Shown: positions 47,432 through 59,820 of the stretch, piece after piece
Numbering within the stretch: the stretch's first letter is position 1
How the letters are laid out: every line of letters begins with the position of its first letter
DNA from: Muscardinus avellanarius
Lineage: Eukaryota > Chordata > Mammalia > Rodentia > Gliridae
Direction of reading: 5' to 3'
Length of the DNA: 64,000 nucleotides
Assembly: GCA_963383645.1 (NCBI GenBank)
Contig: OY726569.1
Location: 77,160,135-77,224,134 of the forward strand
Notes under the pieces: generated by a model
The model's database searches: none
What the model was told of the DNA's origin: nothing
Seen by the model: only the letters and a program-made list of their open reading frames with translations
Made by a program: the position numbers and the translations under genes

Positions 47432-47464
<33 letters not shown>

Positions 47465-47765
47465 TTCTCTCTCTGTTGTATACTGCACCATGGAAAGGCC
47501 TCCATTGCAGGGAACTAAAGGCAGAGGCCTTTGTTCAACAGCCAACGAAGAACTGAGCTCCAATCACCCACGAGGGACTGAGGCCAACCAATGTCAGGTG
47601 AGTAAACTTGGAAGCAGCGCCTTCAGGCCTAGCTGAACCTTAAGACGGCTGTGGCCTGGCCCACCTTGACTGCAGCCCCATAATACACCCAGTGAGAGAC
47701 CACCCACCCAGCCAAGCCGTTCCCAGACCCATGGCCCCGAGGAACTGTGAGGTAATAAATGTAGT
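47301..47765 (+). mobile_element. MLT1-like LTR remnant with CT-repeat
   Basis: 'aagttataaaaaggcattgt', a TCTG/TC stretch (47405-47475), 'cagaggcctttgttcaacag' and 'gaggaactgtgaggtaataa' near the end follow MLT1 order. Confidence 0.5.
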
Positions 47766-47978
47766 TTAAAGGGATGAGTTGGGGGGACTTTGCTATACAG
47801 ATCAATGGGTAACTAATATGGTAGTGAAAGAGGTACAGTAAAAGATCTGGTTGGAAGGCTCTAGGAAACCAGACATCTGGCACAGATCTCACTAGGACAG
47901 AGTCCGGTTTGTGTGCCCAGCCACAGTCCCAGTGAGTCCCAGTGCTGCACTGAAAAATGAGAGCAGAAGTTGGGTTTG

Positions 47979-48241
47979 AGAAGATGGGCGTGGAGACACA
48001 CGCTTATAATCCCAGCACTTGGGAGGAGGCTGAGACAGGAGGATCGCAGTTTGCGGACAGCCTCAGCTACTTAAGTGAAGCCCTCTGCAACTCAGTGAGA
48101 CCCTGTTTCAAAATAAAGGATAACAAATAGGGCTGGGGGGGTGTAGCTCAGAGGTAGAATGCCCCTGGTTTCCATCCCCAGTACTGGAAAGCAAGAAAGC
48201 AAGAAAGCAAGAAAGAAAGAAAGCAAGAAAGAAAGAAAGAA
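47979..48241 (+). mobile_element. B1-dID/MEN SINE with (GAAA)/(GCAA) tail, 12-bp target duplication
   Basis: AAGTTGGGTTTG occurs exactly at 47967-47978 and 48242-48253. Body 'gatgggcgtggagacacacg' to 'ccatccccagtactgg', tail about 60 bp. Confidence 0.9.
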
Positions 48242-48253
48242 AAGTTGGGTTTG

Positions 48254-48829
48254 GGATTTGATACCCTTTTCTCTCCTCTATGGAGGCAATTCTTTTTTTT
48301 TTTAAATGTGTCTTAAAAGAGATGATAGTGGGAACCTCACCAATTTAAGTGACAGTACGAGAATGAGTAAACCAGGAAGTAAAAGGGTGTGACCCCTTGC
48401 TCTCTGCAGCAATCCAGACGCACGCACCTTCAGTGTCCTGGGTCCACCCCACAGTGCAGCCCTGAAGAGACCCACTTCATCAAAGAGGATGCCACCATCA
48501 ACCTCTGTCTAGCCCCCCCCCCCCCGTCTTGCCCGCACCCTTTCTACCCTGCTCTGTCTGCCTGAGCTATCTCTCACCTCCAACAAACATTCCCTTCAAG
48601 TCCCCAGCGTTAGAAAGCCAGGGCTTCCTGAAAGGAGGATCAAACTGATACCACAGCACTAGAACAAACAGCCAGTCTTTTCCCCTGAAGAAAGCAGTCT
48701 ATTTCTCATTGTGATGTATAATCATAATGCACCAGTAAATGTATTTTTTTAAAAAAGAGAAGCAGTGCTTGGATACCTTAATGATCATTACTATTAACAT
48801 TTCCAAGCACGTGCCTTTATAGTCACTGA
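48254..48829. other. Intronic DNA, no gene seen
   Basis: Contains a C12-type run near 48513-48525 and a possible rodent L1 3' end around 48710-48750 ('gatgtataatcataatgcac'), which I cannot confirm. Confidence 0.4.
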
Positions 48830-48985
48830 TTTTTACTTTCCACAGTAATCCTGTGAGGTAGCCAAGACCAGACCATCCTGATTTACAAATGAAGAAACTG
48901 AGGCTCAGAACGACTCAGACTCACCCTGGTGGTGCAGGGCAAGAATCTGAGGCTTCCCATTCTAGTTCTTTGGTCTCTCACCGCC
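48830..48985 (-). mobile_element. MIR SINE, antisense
   Basis: 'cagtaatcctgtgaggtagc', 'atttacaaatgaagaaactg', 'aggctcagaacgactcagac'. Confidence 0.85.
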
Positions 48986-49046
48986 TCATGTTCCAGAACA
49001 GCCAACCCAACGCAGTCTCCCAGCCTCTCATCAGCCCCTTATTTTA

Positions 49047-49048
49047 TT

Positions 49049-49083
<35 letters not shown>

Positions 49084-49497
49084 TTTTTGTGGTACTGGGG
49101 ATGGAACCCAGGGACATTGTGCTTCCAAGCTACACCCCCAGCCCTATTTTTTAGTCTTTATTTATTTTTGTGTGTGTGGTATTGGGGTTCCTGGAAACCC
49201 TTCTACCTCCGGGCTATACTCCCAGACCCATTTTTATACTTTTTTATTTGGAAACAGGGTCTCTTTTAAGCCAGCACGGATGACTTCAAATCTGCACGAT
49301 CCTCCTGTCTCCGCCTCCCAAGCTCTGGGATTACAAGCATGCGCCACCACTCCCGGCTTAGTCTTCTTTATTTTTGAAACAGGGTCTCACTGAGTCGCAA
49401 AGGCCCTCCCTAAGTAGCTGAGGCTGTCTGTGAACCAAGATCCTCCAGCCTCCGCCTCCCGAATGCTGAGATTACAGGGTGCGCCACCACGCCCAGC
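49047..49497 (-). mobile_element. B1-dID/MEN SINE (outer), interrupted by another SINE
   Basis: Exact 16-bp duplication TCAGCCCCTTATTTTA at 49031-49046 and 49498-49513. The body is in two pieces, about 49047-49163 ('ggtactggggatggaaccca') and 49359-49497 ('gaaacagggtctcactgagt'). Tail (TTTA)n. Confidence 0.92.
49164..49358 (-). mobile_element. B1-dID/MEN SINE (inner, nested)
   Basis: Complete antisense copy ('gtggtattggggttcctgga' to 'gcgccaccactcccggc') inserted in the outer element; imperfect duplication around 'ttagtctttattt'/'ttagtcttctttattt'. Confidence 0.85.
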
Positions 49498-49513
49498 TCA
49501 GCCCCTTATTTTA

Positions 49514-51874
49514 AGCTGTTCAATACAATAACGTTTTCTCCTTTCGTGCACAAGAAATTCACTAAGGCACAGTGATGTAGGTCACTGGATCTTCCTGTGA
49601 CTTGCCTTCTCCAATCTGTACACCCCAAGAGTGTACAAGCTTGTCTCCTGATGCCCCTTTGGGCCTCAACACTCCATGCTGCTCGCGAAATCCTCCAAGA
49701 AGCAGGGCTTGCTTGCCATCTGGCAGTGACTAATCCTGGAAAGCCCTGGGGAAGAATTGCCCAGGTGCGAGACAGCGCGGCCCACACAGGGGCCCCTGAG
49801 GCTGTGGGCAGGAGATCGGTGGCATTGCTGGGCTCTTGCTCCTGAGAATCTCAATGGACGTCCCACGACCCTGCTGGCCACAGCTCCTCAGCCAGTGGCT
49901 CCAGCCAGCGGACCGTGCCACCTCCCAGGCCCACCCAGTATCCCTGGGCCAGTTATTCCCATGTGGAACCGGCCGTCCAGGCCCTCCCTAGGGCCACCCC
50001 AGTGACTGCCCGTCACCAGCTCCCAAAGAGAAGCCTCTGAGACGGCACAGAAAGGTGCCTGGCACCCAGAGCTGTTTTCATATCAACCCCAGACCCCTCT
50101 GCTGTCAGTCAAGGAAGGACAGGCGTGTTGCTTACCTTTCTTGGGAGATAACAAAAGAACTGGAAGGAGAAGGCCTCCATACGTCATCATTGTAGTCACA
50201 ACCGACACCTGCGTCCCCACACTCTCACATGCAAGGCTGGCAAAGGTCCCTAGCTCACAGGCTCTTTGCAATTGTTTTCACCTCCCAATCCTCCCCCCAG
50301 TTACTGATTTGCTTTCCTGATTGCAATGGCAGGAGGAATTGAAGATGATGACAGACTCCCGCCTCTCCTGGAGTCTGTCTCCCAGGCTCCTTGAGCCCCT
50401 GAGGTCTCTGATGTCCTTCAACACCCACAACAAGAAGAAAACAAAATCACACTGAACCGACAGTGTGCACAGGAGGAACATCCTTGGGGCCTGTGGGAGC
50501 CCATCACACCCAGCTCGCTCGGCCTGGGTTACCTGTGTCCAAACCCCGGCCACCGCAGGCCCAGGTCTGCGCTCATCCTGTATCTTTGATCACTCCGTCC
50601 AACTGATAAATCAGTTTCCCTCAGCCAAATTTTCATCCAAGATTAACCCAACTTTCCCTGACAATCAAACAAATGTTTATCCAGCAAATTCATGTCTGAG
50701 AATTGATCCTGCCGTTTACTTAGAGGAGTTGATTTTTACATGGTCTTTATTTTTTTTTCTACCTCTAGAGAAATTAGAGAGTTAGGATAGCGCGAGAGAA
50801 AGCAAATCAATGGCTATTTCCAGACCCCAGCATCTGTCTCCAGATTTAATAGAAATGATGCTCTAAGATACGCAGCTACTCAGTCTGTTTGGTACAAAAA
50901 CACACATCGATATTAGAGTAATGCAGAAGGAGAGCTTTTCCTGGTGCTCTGTGAATGTAGACAAGAGTCTCAGGACTGGTAGAAGATTCACAGAGCCCTC
51001 CTGGTTACGGAGTGATCAACTCCAGTTCATAATCAGAGAAACGAAGACGCCAACCATCTCTGAATGGCTCTGGTCTGCCCAAGGGAGAGTTGTGAGAACT
51101 GAGCATAAATCACCAGCAGTCTGACTTCCCTGCAGGGATAGCTAAGCATGTGGCACACGTGCTGCCCTTCTAGCCCACACTCCTGGCAGACATGACCAAT
51201 CGATTCATCATTCTCTTCCAACCACATGGATAAGACCTTGGGATCCCTCTTAATCCAGCACTCCAAGCAAACATCCATGATTTCACACACAAGAAGAAAC
51301 CTACTTGCTACCTCTGAGTTAGGAGCGATTGAGTTTAACAGGTGACAATCAAAGTGAAGGACCCGAACCTTAAGCAGGTTACTAATCAAATATTTACCTC
51401 CTGTTTTCCCTTCTGTGGGTCAGAGAATCTATCAAAACAACTAGGACCACGAGCCAGATGACAGCCTCGTTTTGTGCTTGTTCTGACAACCATCTTTCTA
51501 TAGTCACATACTTCTGTTTTTAGAGAAAATAATCTGCAGGCTAGGAAGTTTCAAGCCAGCCCTCCTTAAGTAATTCCTCTGTCTCTCATTGCCTGCAGCA
51601 TGGGGTAAGCTCCTTAGCATGGCAAGCCGCTTTGCTGTCTGGCCACCTCCTCCATTTTTTAGATTCATGTCCTTTCCCCGCGACTGACCCCAGCCACTAC
51701 CGCATCCTATTCAACAGTCACACAGAGAAGTATTTACCTGCCTCCCCACCTCGGCCCCCACAAAATGCACTCCTTTTGTACTTTCCTTTCTGCACACAAA
51801 GGTCTCTCTGTCCTGTCTCTCAACCCCCACTCCGAGGCAAAGTTGTCGAACAGGTTACCAACATTCTGGCTACA
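49514..51874. other. Unique intronic DNA, no gene seen
   Basis: 50580-50780 is an AT-rich, repeat-free block (see findings). ORFs up to 118 codons lack support. Confidence 0.5.
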
Positions 51875-52005
51875 GGAAACGTGGTCCATGGACCATTAGC
51901 ATGAGCATCATCTGGGAGCTTGTTAGAAACGCCCACCCCAGACCTCTTGAACCTGTATCTGCAACTTAACAAGATCCCCGGGTGCTTCTAACACGTGGTG
52001 AATTC
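51875..52005 (+). mobile_element. MER5-type hAT-Charlie fragment
   Basis: 'gtggtccatggaccattagc', 'atgagcatcatctgggagct', 'tgttagaaacgcccacccca', 'gacctcttgaacctgtatct' are diagnostic of MER5. Confidence 0.8.
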
Positions 52006-52688
52006 TGCGAGGCGCTGCCCTCAATTCACTCCCTCCCTTTCTGGGATACCTGCTCAGTCTTCATTCTTTCTACTCTGACCTCTAACTTTTCAACCAAAAA
52101 GTTTTCATCAAATGAGCAAATCCATCAATGAATAAAAGAACAGCCATTTCCACCATTTCTCAGGACTTCTATTCATCCTTCGGGGCAAAAGACCCACTTG
52201 GATGGTGCCGAGAAGGAAACCAGCCTGCTGAGAGGATGGGCAGCCTGCTTGAGGTTGTGCTGCTGCCAGGCGGGGCCCCCTGACTTGTTAAGGCACTTGT
52301 AACCACCTTAAAGAATGGCAACAGGAAGGTGCCCCTGGCCTCCGATGGGAACTCCTGGCCATTGTCAGGTGGAAACTCCTCACTAGAACCAGTAAGACGG
52401 GCCTCCTGTCGCTTTGAGGACAAGCCACATGGGCTGACTGCACAGCAGATTCTCTTGCTTGGGCCACAAACCACTGGCACCCACTTGCCCACAGCTCTCA
52501 GTCCCTCTGAACGCCTTCCTCTACCTTCTTCCTTCAGACAGAAATCATGAGCACATTTCTTTCCTTTTCTTTGCCTGTACAGGGACCTCAGAGTGGGAAC
52601 ATAAGACATTTATCTTCTTGTTTCCCTAGGCCATAGCAAGGCCCTTCTGGTAGTCTAGTGGTATTCCAATCTTGGAGTGCATTCAAAT
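52006..52688. other. Unique intronic DNA, no gene seen
   Basis: A 146-codon minus ORF (52169-52609) has no domain or splice support. Confidence 0.5.
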
Positions 52689-52700
52689 CTCCAGCAGGGA

Positions 52701-52961
52701 TGATGATTATTATTATTATTATTATTATTATTGTTGTTGTTGTTGTTGTTGTTGGGGTTTTTTGTAGGTCTGGGGATGGAACCCAGGGGCATTCGACCTC
52801 CGAGCTATACCCTCTGCCCTGTTTTTTATTCTTTATTTTGAAACAGGGTCTCACTAAGTTGTGGAGGGCCTCTCTAAGTCGCTGAGGCTGGCCACAAACC
52901 GTGATCCCCTAGTCTCAGCCTCCCGCATGCTGGGATTCCAAGCGTGCGCCACCACGCCCAG
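52701..52961 (-). mobile_element. B1-dID/MEN SINE, antisense, with (ATT)n(GTT)n tail
   Basis: Duplication CTCCAGCAGGGA (52689-52700) versus CTCCAGCAAGGA (52962-52973). The tail complement is an AAC/AAT triplet array. Confidence 0.9.
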
Positions 52962-52973
52962 CTCCAGCAAGGA

Positions 52974-53307
52974 TATTTTAAACATGCAGGTTCCCTGGCC
53001 CCAAAGTTTTTAATTCCCCAGCCCCAGGATAGGCAGGAATCTGTCTGCTGAGCTGATGCCTTGCGATGACTCTCATGCAGGCGGTCCTCTGGCCACACTT
53101 GGACGGCCTCAGCCTCCAAGTGTGGAGGCTGCTTCAGGTCAGCCAACCATGCTGTGATTACGCCAACCACTCTGATCCCGAATCCACCTTGGTCAGTGAG
53201 CACTTGGAAACCTTTCCTACCCGCTTGATCTTTTTATTGTGAGGAGCAAAGCAATAGGGTATGTGCTACTGCTTTGCTAAACTGGAAAACACTTTTTAAA
53301 AAAAAAA
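52974..53307. other. Unique intronic DNA between SINEs
   Basis: Contains CACTTGGA...TCCAAGTG (about 53097-53122), an imperfect hairpin; no gene. Confidence 0.5.
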
Positions 53308-53530
53308 GCTGGGCGTGGTGGCACACGCTTGTAATCCCAGCGCTTGGGAGACTGAGACTGGAGGATCGTGCAGGTTCAAAGCCAGCCTCAGCTACTTAGT
53401 GAGGCTCTCAGCAACTCAGTGAGACCCTGTTTCCAAATAAAATATAAAATAGGTCTAGGAGTGTAGCCTGAAGGTAGAAAGCCTCTGGGTTCCATTCTCA
53501 GCAACACACACACACACACACACACACACA
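53308..53530 (+). mobile_element. B1-dID/MEN SINE, sense, (CA)n tail
   Basis: 'gctgggcgtggtggcacacg' to 'tccattctcagcaacacaca'; (CA)n at about 53503-53530. Confidence 0.88.
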
Positions 53531-53874
53531 AAGACACAATTTCTCAGTCCACTGTTTTGTTTTGGCGCTCCAAACTTCTGACCCCAATCCCAGAAAGTCT
53601 GTATTTCTCTCAGCCTCATAATCCACTGTGAACATACTGTTGAGTGTTTTGGACAGACAAGCAATCGTTGGATGCAAAAGAGATGGACACACATGGGCAG
53701 AGGCCGGGCACACGCTGTCTTCCTGAGAGCCGCTGTTGCCAGAGCGCATGGGTCTCACACACATACAGGAGGCCAGCGCTTCCTCTCAGCAGCTCAAGAC
53801 AGGCACTTCAAGAGAGGGCCTTAGAGATGACAAAGCACTTAGAATATTTTTGTGTTATTAAAAAACAAACACAG

Positions 53875-54207
53875 AGTCGGACATGGTGGCACATGTTTGT
53901 AATCCCAGCATTTGGGAGACTGAGACTGGAGGATCTCGGTTTGCAGACAGCCTCAGCTACTTAGCGAGGCCCTATGCAACTCAATGAGACCCTGTTACAA
54001 AATAAAAAATAAAAAACAGGGCATGGTGGCGCACACTTGTAATCCCTGCGCTTGGGAGGCGGAGACAGGAGGATCGTGCAGGTTCAAAGCCAGCCTCAGC
54101 TATTTAGTGAGGCTCTCAGCAACTTAGTGAGACTCTGTTTCCAAATAAAATAGAAAATAGCTCTGGGAGTGGAGACTGGAGGTAGAAAGCCCCTGAGTTC
54201 CACCCCC

Positions 54208-54246
<39 letters not shown>

Positions 54247-54345
54247 AGGGCTGGGGTTGTAGTTTGGAGGTAGAATTTCTCTGGGCTCCATCCCCCGTAA
54301 CACACACACACAGACACACGCGCACACACACACACACACACACCC
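53875..54345 (+). mobile_element. B1-dID/MEN SINE (outer), split by a nested copy
   Basis: Left part 53875-54016 ('cggacatggtggcacatgtt' to 'aaataaaaaac'), right part 54245-54345 ('tagggctggggttgtagttt' to a (CA)n tail). The two parts join to one full element. Confidence 0.85.
54017..54244 (+). mobile_element. B1-dID/MEN SINE (inner, nested)
   Basis: Complete copy 'cagggcatggtggcgcacac' to 'cacccccagtaacacacaca', with its own (CA)n tail, sitting between the two monomers of the outer copy. Confidence 0.85.
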
Positions 54346-55220
54346 CACGACACAAATGCCCATCCCAGTATTGGTGGAACTGGTCCAACTAGAGTAGGAA
54401 AGATGCAAGACAGAATTAAGACATGGTTTCCATTGCGCCATTATGGAACAGCAAATACTTTGCAACCTGATTAAATTGTACTCATTAAACGGCGAATGAA
54501 TTAAGCAGCCCCAGAACAAGCACTACTTTTTGCCACATTCTGCCTTAGCATCTCTTCAACTCCTTTGAAAGAACCATACCTAGGCCAAAATCAAAAGGGG
54601 CCCCTGGGAATCGCCAGCTTGGTCCTAACGGAGCACGGTGAGGTGGATGCTCCTAAGCAGGAGCTCAGTCCACTCCGCCCAAACTTTCTCACCGCTCACT
54701 ACCATCGCTCTCATCCACCTGTCCTGGGTTCCACATCCATCCCTAAAATCGCATCCTCACTGTATCTGCTTTCCCCTCTCCCTCTTCCCTACTTACCCCC
54801 ACTGGTTACCCTACTGTCCACCGACTCTGCACTTGCGCTAAACAGAGGAAGACACCACTGTCCTGGCCAGTCTTGGTTTCCATGGTGACCAAAAATCTCG
54901 GCAGTGCCCTCTGTTTCTCTGGGACAAATCACTCTCCCCCATCTCTCCATTCTCTCAGTCTCCCAGTTCTTGTATCCCTTTCTCACACTCTCCCATTGTA
55001 TTGGACAATATAGGGGCAACCAGAATAAACCATCTCATCTTTTCCATTCAGCTGGAGTGCCCAGCTATCTGTCCCTGAACCCCTATAGACCCATACTTAT
55101 CTCCCTATTACCAGGAATGAACTGTCCCAGCTCCAACCCATTACCAATCCCCTACTCAGGCCAGGACCCCAAATTCAAATTCTCACCCTGAGAATTTTGT
55201 TCCTGCAATGATTCCCTCTT

Positions 55221-55226
<6 letters not shown>

Positions 55227-55275
<49 letters not shown>
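55227..55275. repeat. (CT)n microsatellite
   Basis: About 24 CT units, followed by CCTCC and further CT-rich sequence to 55310. Confidence 0.97.
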
Positions 55276-55280
<5 letters not shown>

Positions 55281-55570
55281 CTTCCCTCCCTCTCCCTCTT
55301 TCTCTCTCTCATAACCTATTCTGCCAACATACTCTAAAAGTTCCCATCTTTCAGAGACCCCTCCTGACTTAACATACCCCCGCTGGGGTTGATTCCTTTG
55401 CAGATCCAGCACCTTCCATCCCCGTCCTTCTCACACTTGCCTGCTTCTCCTCCCACCTCACCAGCTGCCCCTTCTCAGTCTCCTTGGCTGGGTCCTCCCC
55501 TCCCCCTCACTCCTAACTCTTATCTAGTTAGACTCATTTCCCCCCACCCCCTTAATATGCTTGCAATTTC

Positions 55571-55769
55571 AGCAGGTGTGGTGGCGCACGCTTGTAATCC
55601 CCGCGCTTGGGAGGCGGAGACAGGAGGATCAAGCTGGTTCGGAGCCAGCCTTGCTGGCTTAAAAGACCCTGTTTCCAAATTTTAAAAATATAAAAAATAG
55701 GTCTGGGAGTGTAGCCCGGAGGTAGAAGGGCTTCCAGGAATCCCAGTACCACCCAAAAATAAAAATAAA
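55571..55769 (+). mobile_element. B1-dID/MEN SINE, young, perfect 17-bp target duplication
   Basis: AATATGCTTGCAATTTC is exact at 55554-55570 and 55770-55786. Body 'agcaggtgtggtggcgcacg' to 'tcccagtaccaccc' with a short AAAAAT tail; few changes versus the local consensus. Confidence 0.95.
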
Positions 55770-55786
55770 AATATGCTTGCAATTTC

Positions 55787-58700
55787 TGAACTCACACCTC
55801 TGACACAAACCACTCGTCAATTCCAGACTTGTCTATCTTGCTACGGTGGCCAGAAACCCAAAGAATAGAAGACCCAAGATGCCAAAGGATTGCTGTGGGA
55901 AAATCCCCATGTCAGGGGCGATGGAGGCCCTAGCAGCCTGGAGGGAGCCTTTCCCTGGGGGACTGTGGGATCTTTCTGGAGGCGAGAGGCAGAACTCACA
56001 GCAAGCAGAAAATTAGATGGATGGCACCAGCATTAGGAACTGCCGGGTTGCACTTTGGATCATGAATAAGTAAAGAAAACAGGTCATCACAGGTTCCAGA
56101 ATAATGGGAGCTGAGAGGAGAGGGAAGAGGGAGAAAAGAAACAAGACAGAATCTATCAGGAAAGGGTGAAAGACAAAGGACCAGGAAAAGAAAGTTGAGG
56201 CCCTCGCTTACTCAGAAGCCACAGCAAGAGTTCTGACCAAATTCTTAAATGATGCAGAAACTCATTCTCTGATGCGTCTCCAGAGGGAAATCAGTATTAT
56301 TAATACGAATAGATACAACTGGACCATGTGCTTCCTCTGTGTCGGGCACTTGGGAAACATTCTTCACCTCACTCTTAAAACACGTTGTGACTCCGGGGCT
56401 TCTCCTCATGTTACAGATGGAAGAGCTGAGGCTCAGAACAGCACCTTACTCAAGAGGACCCAGCAGGGGCTGGCAGAGGCTGGCGCAGAACAGTGCAAAG
56501 ACCCATATCCTGCTGCGAGGCAGCCCGGGGCTGACGGGCGGCCCTCCAGAAGGCGCTGGGCTCTTGGCCATCTGGTGGCCCCCAGTCCAGAGAACGGGGA
56601 CAAAAGATGCCTGTCCAGCTGTGTTGACACCTTGCTTTCCCCTCTGCAACCCTACTGCCCCTGTCCATACTCCAGGCTGTTCTGGGATGAAGGAGGAGGA
56701 GGGAGAACTCAGGGGCAGTTCAGAGATGAAGAAGAGAGAATTGCTCAAAGCCCACACAGCTAATCTAGCATCCCAGATTAAAGGTACTCCCATAATTACC
56801 CCAGACAAAACCAAGTCAAGACCCCCTCCAAACCCCACCCCGCAGTTAAAGATGAGCAATTGGAATGGCTTAAAGGGCAAAAACACTCCTTAGCTCCTCA
56901 ACACTAAAAGGAGAAAAACAGACTGGATAAAGGAGTTGGCTGGAGGAGGAGGCCCTACTAGAGAGTCTTCAAATGGATGTCCAGAAACTCAAGCTGCACG
57001 GGCCCCGACTCTCCCTCCGGAAGCTCCGAGAACTTGGCGATGAGCCTCCTGTGTCCCCATTTACTCCTCTATTGGATCTGCCCTGGGGCCTCTTCTCTGT
57101 GCCAAATAACCAAGGGCAGGGCAGCACCTGTGGCCAGCCCAGCCTCCTCTGGGTTGGGCCCAGCCCAGGGAGCGTGGGGCCTGGATCCAAGAGTGGGAGG
57201 GGCCAGAGTCTGCAGGTGTGCAGCTCCCAGAGGCTGTGGATCCGCACAGACGCCCTAATTCTAATCACGCTGGTTCTCCACCTGCCTCCTCCATCAGGGC
57301 AAGCATGGTGGGGCCCGGCGTTAGAGGGAGGCAGAAGTGCGGGTGGACAGAGAGGACAGGGAGGCCTCTGCCTCTAAGACATGAGTGGTGTGGTGGGGGA
57401 GTATGAATGCCATTGTTCTCTTCAGACCCTGCAAAGGTGCCTAAAACTGAAGTGGTTCCAGTGGTTTCTAAACCCAACCCCCCAGTTCAAATGCAAACCA
57501 GTTTCTGGACAGGAATGCACATCTCGATCCCTTACTTGACCAAAGCAGACTTCTATGAGAACTAGAGTGGACACTGGATACCACCTAGTCCAGCCCCTTC
57601 TTTAAACATGGAGGAAACCCAAAGGTGAAGTGACCTGACTGTGCTCGTGGGGCACGGGGCAGCGAGCTGGGACCCCAAGTCTTTCCACGGTGCGCCACCG
57701 GGCCCCGAGAGAGGGTGGCCCAGGGTGGGTGAGCAGGGGTCTGGAATCTTGGCACTCTGCTCCTGGAGCTGTTCCTCCTCCTGTCCAGCCTCCAGAGCAA
57801 ACAAGAGCCCTTGGGATCTCCGCCAGCTGACTCCTCCCAGCCCCTGCCTTCCGGAAGGATGAGTGCACATCGAAACCCCAGAGCCAAACTAGTCCTGGGG
57901 ACTGTCTGCTCTGTACCTAGCTTTCTTCTTCCTGGCTTCCTGGGAGGGAGAACTCTCCAGAAGGGACAGACGGTTCTAAAGTCTTTTACAGTAATGGTCC
58001 CTTCTAAGAAGCACTCTTTTGTTTGGGCATTAGGGGTAAGGCAAGAAGACTGGGGTGGGGGTGGAAAGAGGACGTAATTTTTTTTAAGTGTCACATTCTG
58101 AGTGGGGCGGGGGCTGAAGGGAAGCTCGCCAAGTGCTGTGTGCATGTATGTCCTACCTGACCTACTGATGATGTGAGACTACAACCTGCTCAAAAAAGGA
58201 TATTTAAAAAAATCACGTTCTCACCAAAATGGCATCCTAAACCTTTCAAGATCACCTGACTAATACAGGTTGGATCTGGTACTTACAAAGAAGAAAAGTG
58301 AACTTTTTTTGAACGGGTCAGCCAAATGATGCCTGTGCCTTAAAACGAGCTAAGGAGAGTCAAAGAATGAGGGGGTTGGGGAGAGAATAGTATCCTGCCT
58401 GGGAGTGAGAGGGCCCTTCGTTCCCCTTGACAGACTCTCAGCCACCTGAAATGAACCTGAAAGTGGCGCGGCTTAGGGGAGCTCTGTGCAGCTAAGCAGT
58501 CTGCCCTCACCAGGAGGCCCAGGCCCATTCACATGCTGGCTTAGCCCCACCACTGGCCAGCCAGCAGGCAGCAGGACTCATAGCCTGGGTGGACTCTCCC
58601 AGGGACCAGCAGGGCTCTTGCTACTACAGGAAAGCTACAGTTCCCAGAGAAGTTAAATGAGAGAAAATAAGAACCATGAGAAGCTCAGAGCTCTTGGTTA

Positions 58701-59820
58701 AAGGATAAGGGGAAGGCGCAGGAGAGTCCCACTCCCTGGGCAACAGCAAAACAAGGACAGAGATGCTGTCTTTGATGGCAAATAGACATGCCATTAGTCT
58801 GAAAGGCAGGTCAGTTCCCCAGCTATTAAATGAGACCAACCCCTACCCCACAGGGTCATTAAAGGAGACAATAAAGGTAGAGAATCTACAATAACCTGGG
58901 CAGAGTTCCCTATTCTCCCTTAGAATACAGAGCAAGCACCCCTGATCCAGAGGGACAAACTCTTTCCCAGAAATCCCAGAACAAGTCAGAGGAGGCGCCT
59001 GGGGAAAGTGTTCCTGGGGCAGAGGGAGGATGGCAGTGCCAGGGCCTCATGGGTGGCAGTGGCTGACTCACTTGGCCACCCATCCTTAATTTCCCTCTTC
59101 ACATTTTGGTAGCCTTGGGGTGCTCTTCCCCCATGAGGCATGCAGCAGAAATCAGCTGTGATTAGCACAGCAGAAAGACCAGAAGGACCAGAGGAGGGGG
59201 AAATGGGTCAATCTGCAGAGACTTCCCTGGAATTCATGCGGGAAGAGCAGGGCTGGCAAGATCTCTGTCCCCTCGCCAATTATGGAAGGCAGGGACTTCC
59301 TTTAAAGACAGCCTTTGCAACATGGGCAGGACAAGGTCAACTCTGAGGCTGCCTGTCACACACCCAGTACAGCCATCAGAGGCAGGACACACTAAAATTC
59401 CAGTCCCCGTGTAGGTGGTACAGGTGGGCGCACAGAACAGGCATAGAAGCATTGTTCTGTGCGCAGAATTCGCAGTTAGCACTGGACCCCAGAATGCAGG
59501 CCGCACCAGACCTATCTAAACATTGCAGTCCAAAGGCAGATGAAGGAAAGGGGAAGTTTTCAAGGATTTGGTGAGATCTTTGCAGGGCCCAGTGCTGCAT
59601 AAATAAGGGGGTATGGGAGTGGGCTGATCTGGAGGCCTATATCCAATTGTTTTTTCTTTCCTTAGAGGGAAGGTGGGCATTATTGTATTGTAGGTTTAGG
59701 TTTTAATTCTATGTCAGCAAATAACCTTTTCAGTCCGGTGTTCTGCCACTTTTAGCACAAGCCAGACAGTTGTCACTAAACATTCTAGGCAAGTAACATG
59801 TAATAGAAGTGTATTAATAT
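55787..59820. other. Unique intronic DNA with one MIR, no gene seen
   Basis: ORFs of up to 186 codons (57585-58145 minus; 56339-56893 plus) overlap each other in several frames and show no recognisable domain. Apart from the MIR at 56320-56455 I see no named element. Confidence 0.5.
56320..56455 (-). mobile_element. MIR SINE, antisense
   Basis: 'gtgcttcctctgtgtcgggc', 'cttctcctcatgttacagat', 'ggaagagctgaggctcagaa'. Confidence 0.8.

Noticed and set aside
48889..49393. Two plus ORFs (126 and 154 codons) with hydrophobic Phe/Leu/Tyr stretches
   Set aside because: Translation of (TTTA)n and nested SINEs, not membrane proteins.
56339..56893. 184-codon plus ORF
   Set aside because: Starts within an antisense MIR and has no family features.
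57585..58145. 186-codon minus ORF on the DPF3 strand
   Set aside because: No resemblance to DPF3 or its isoforms and no PHD, Kruppel or Requiem-domain residues; overlapping ORFs on both strands show it is compositional.
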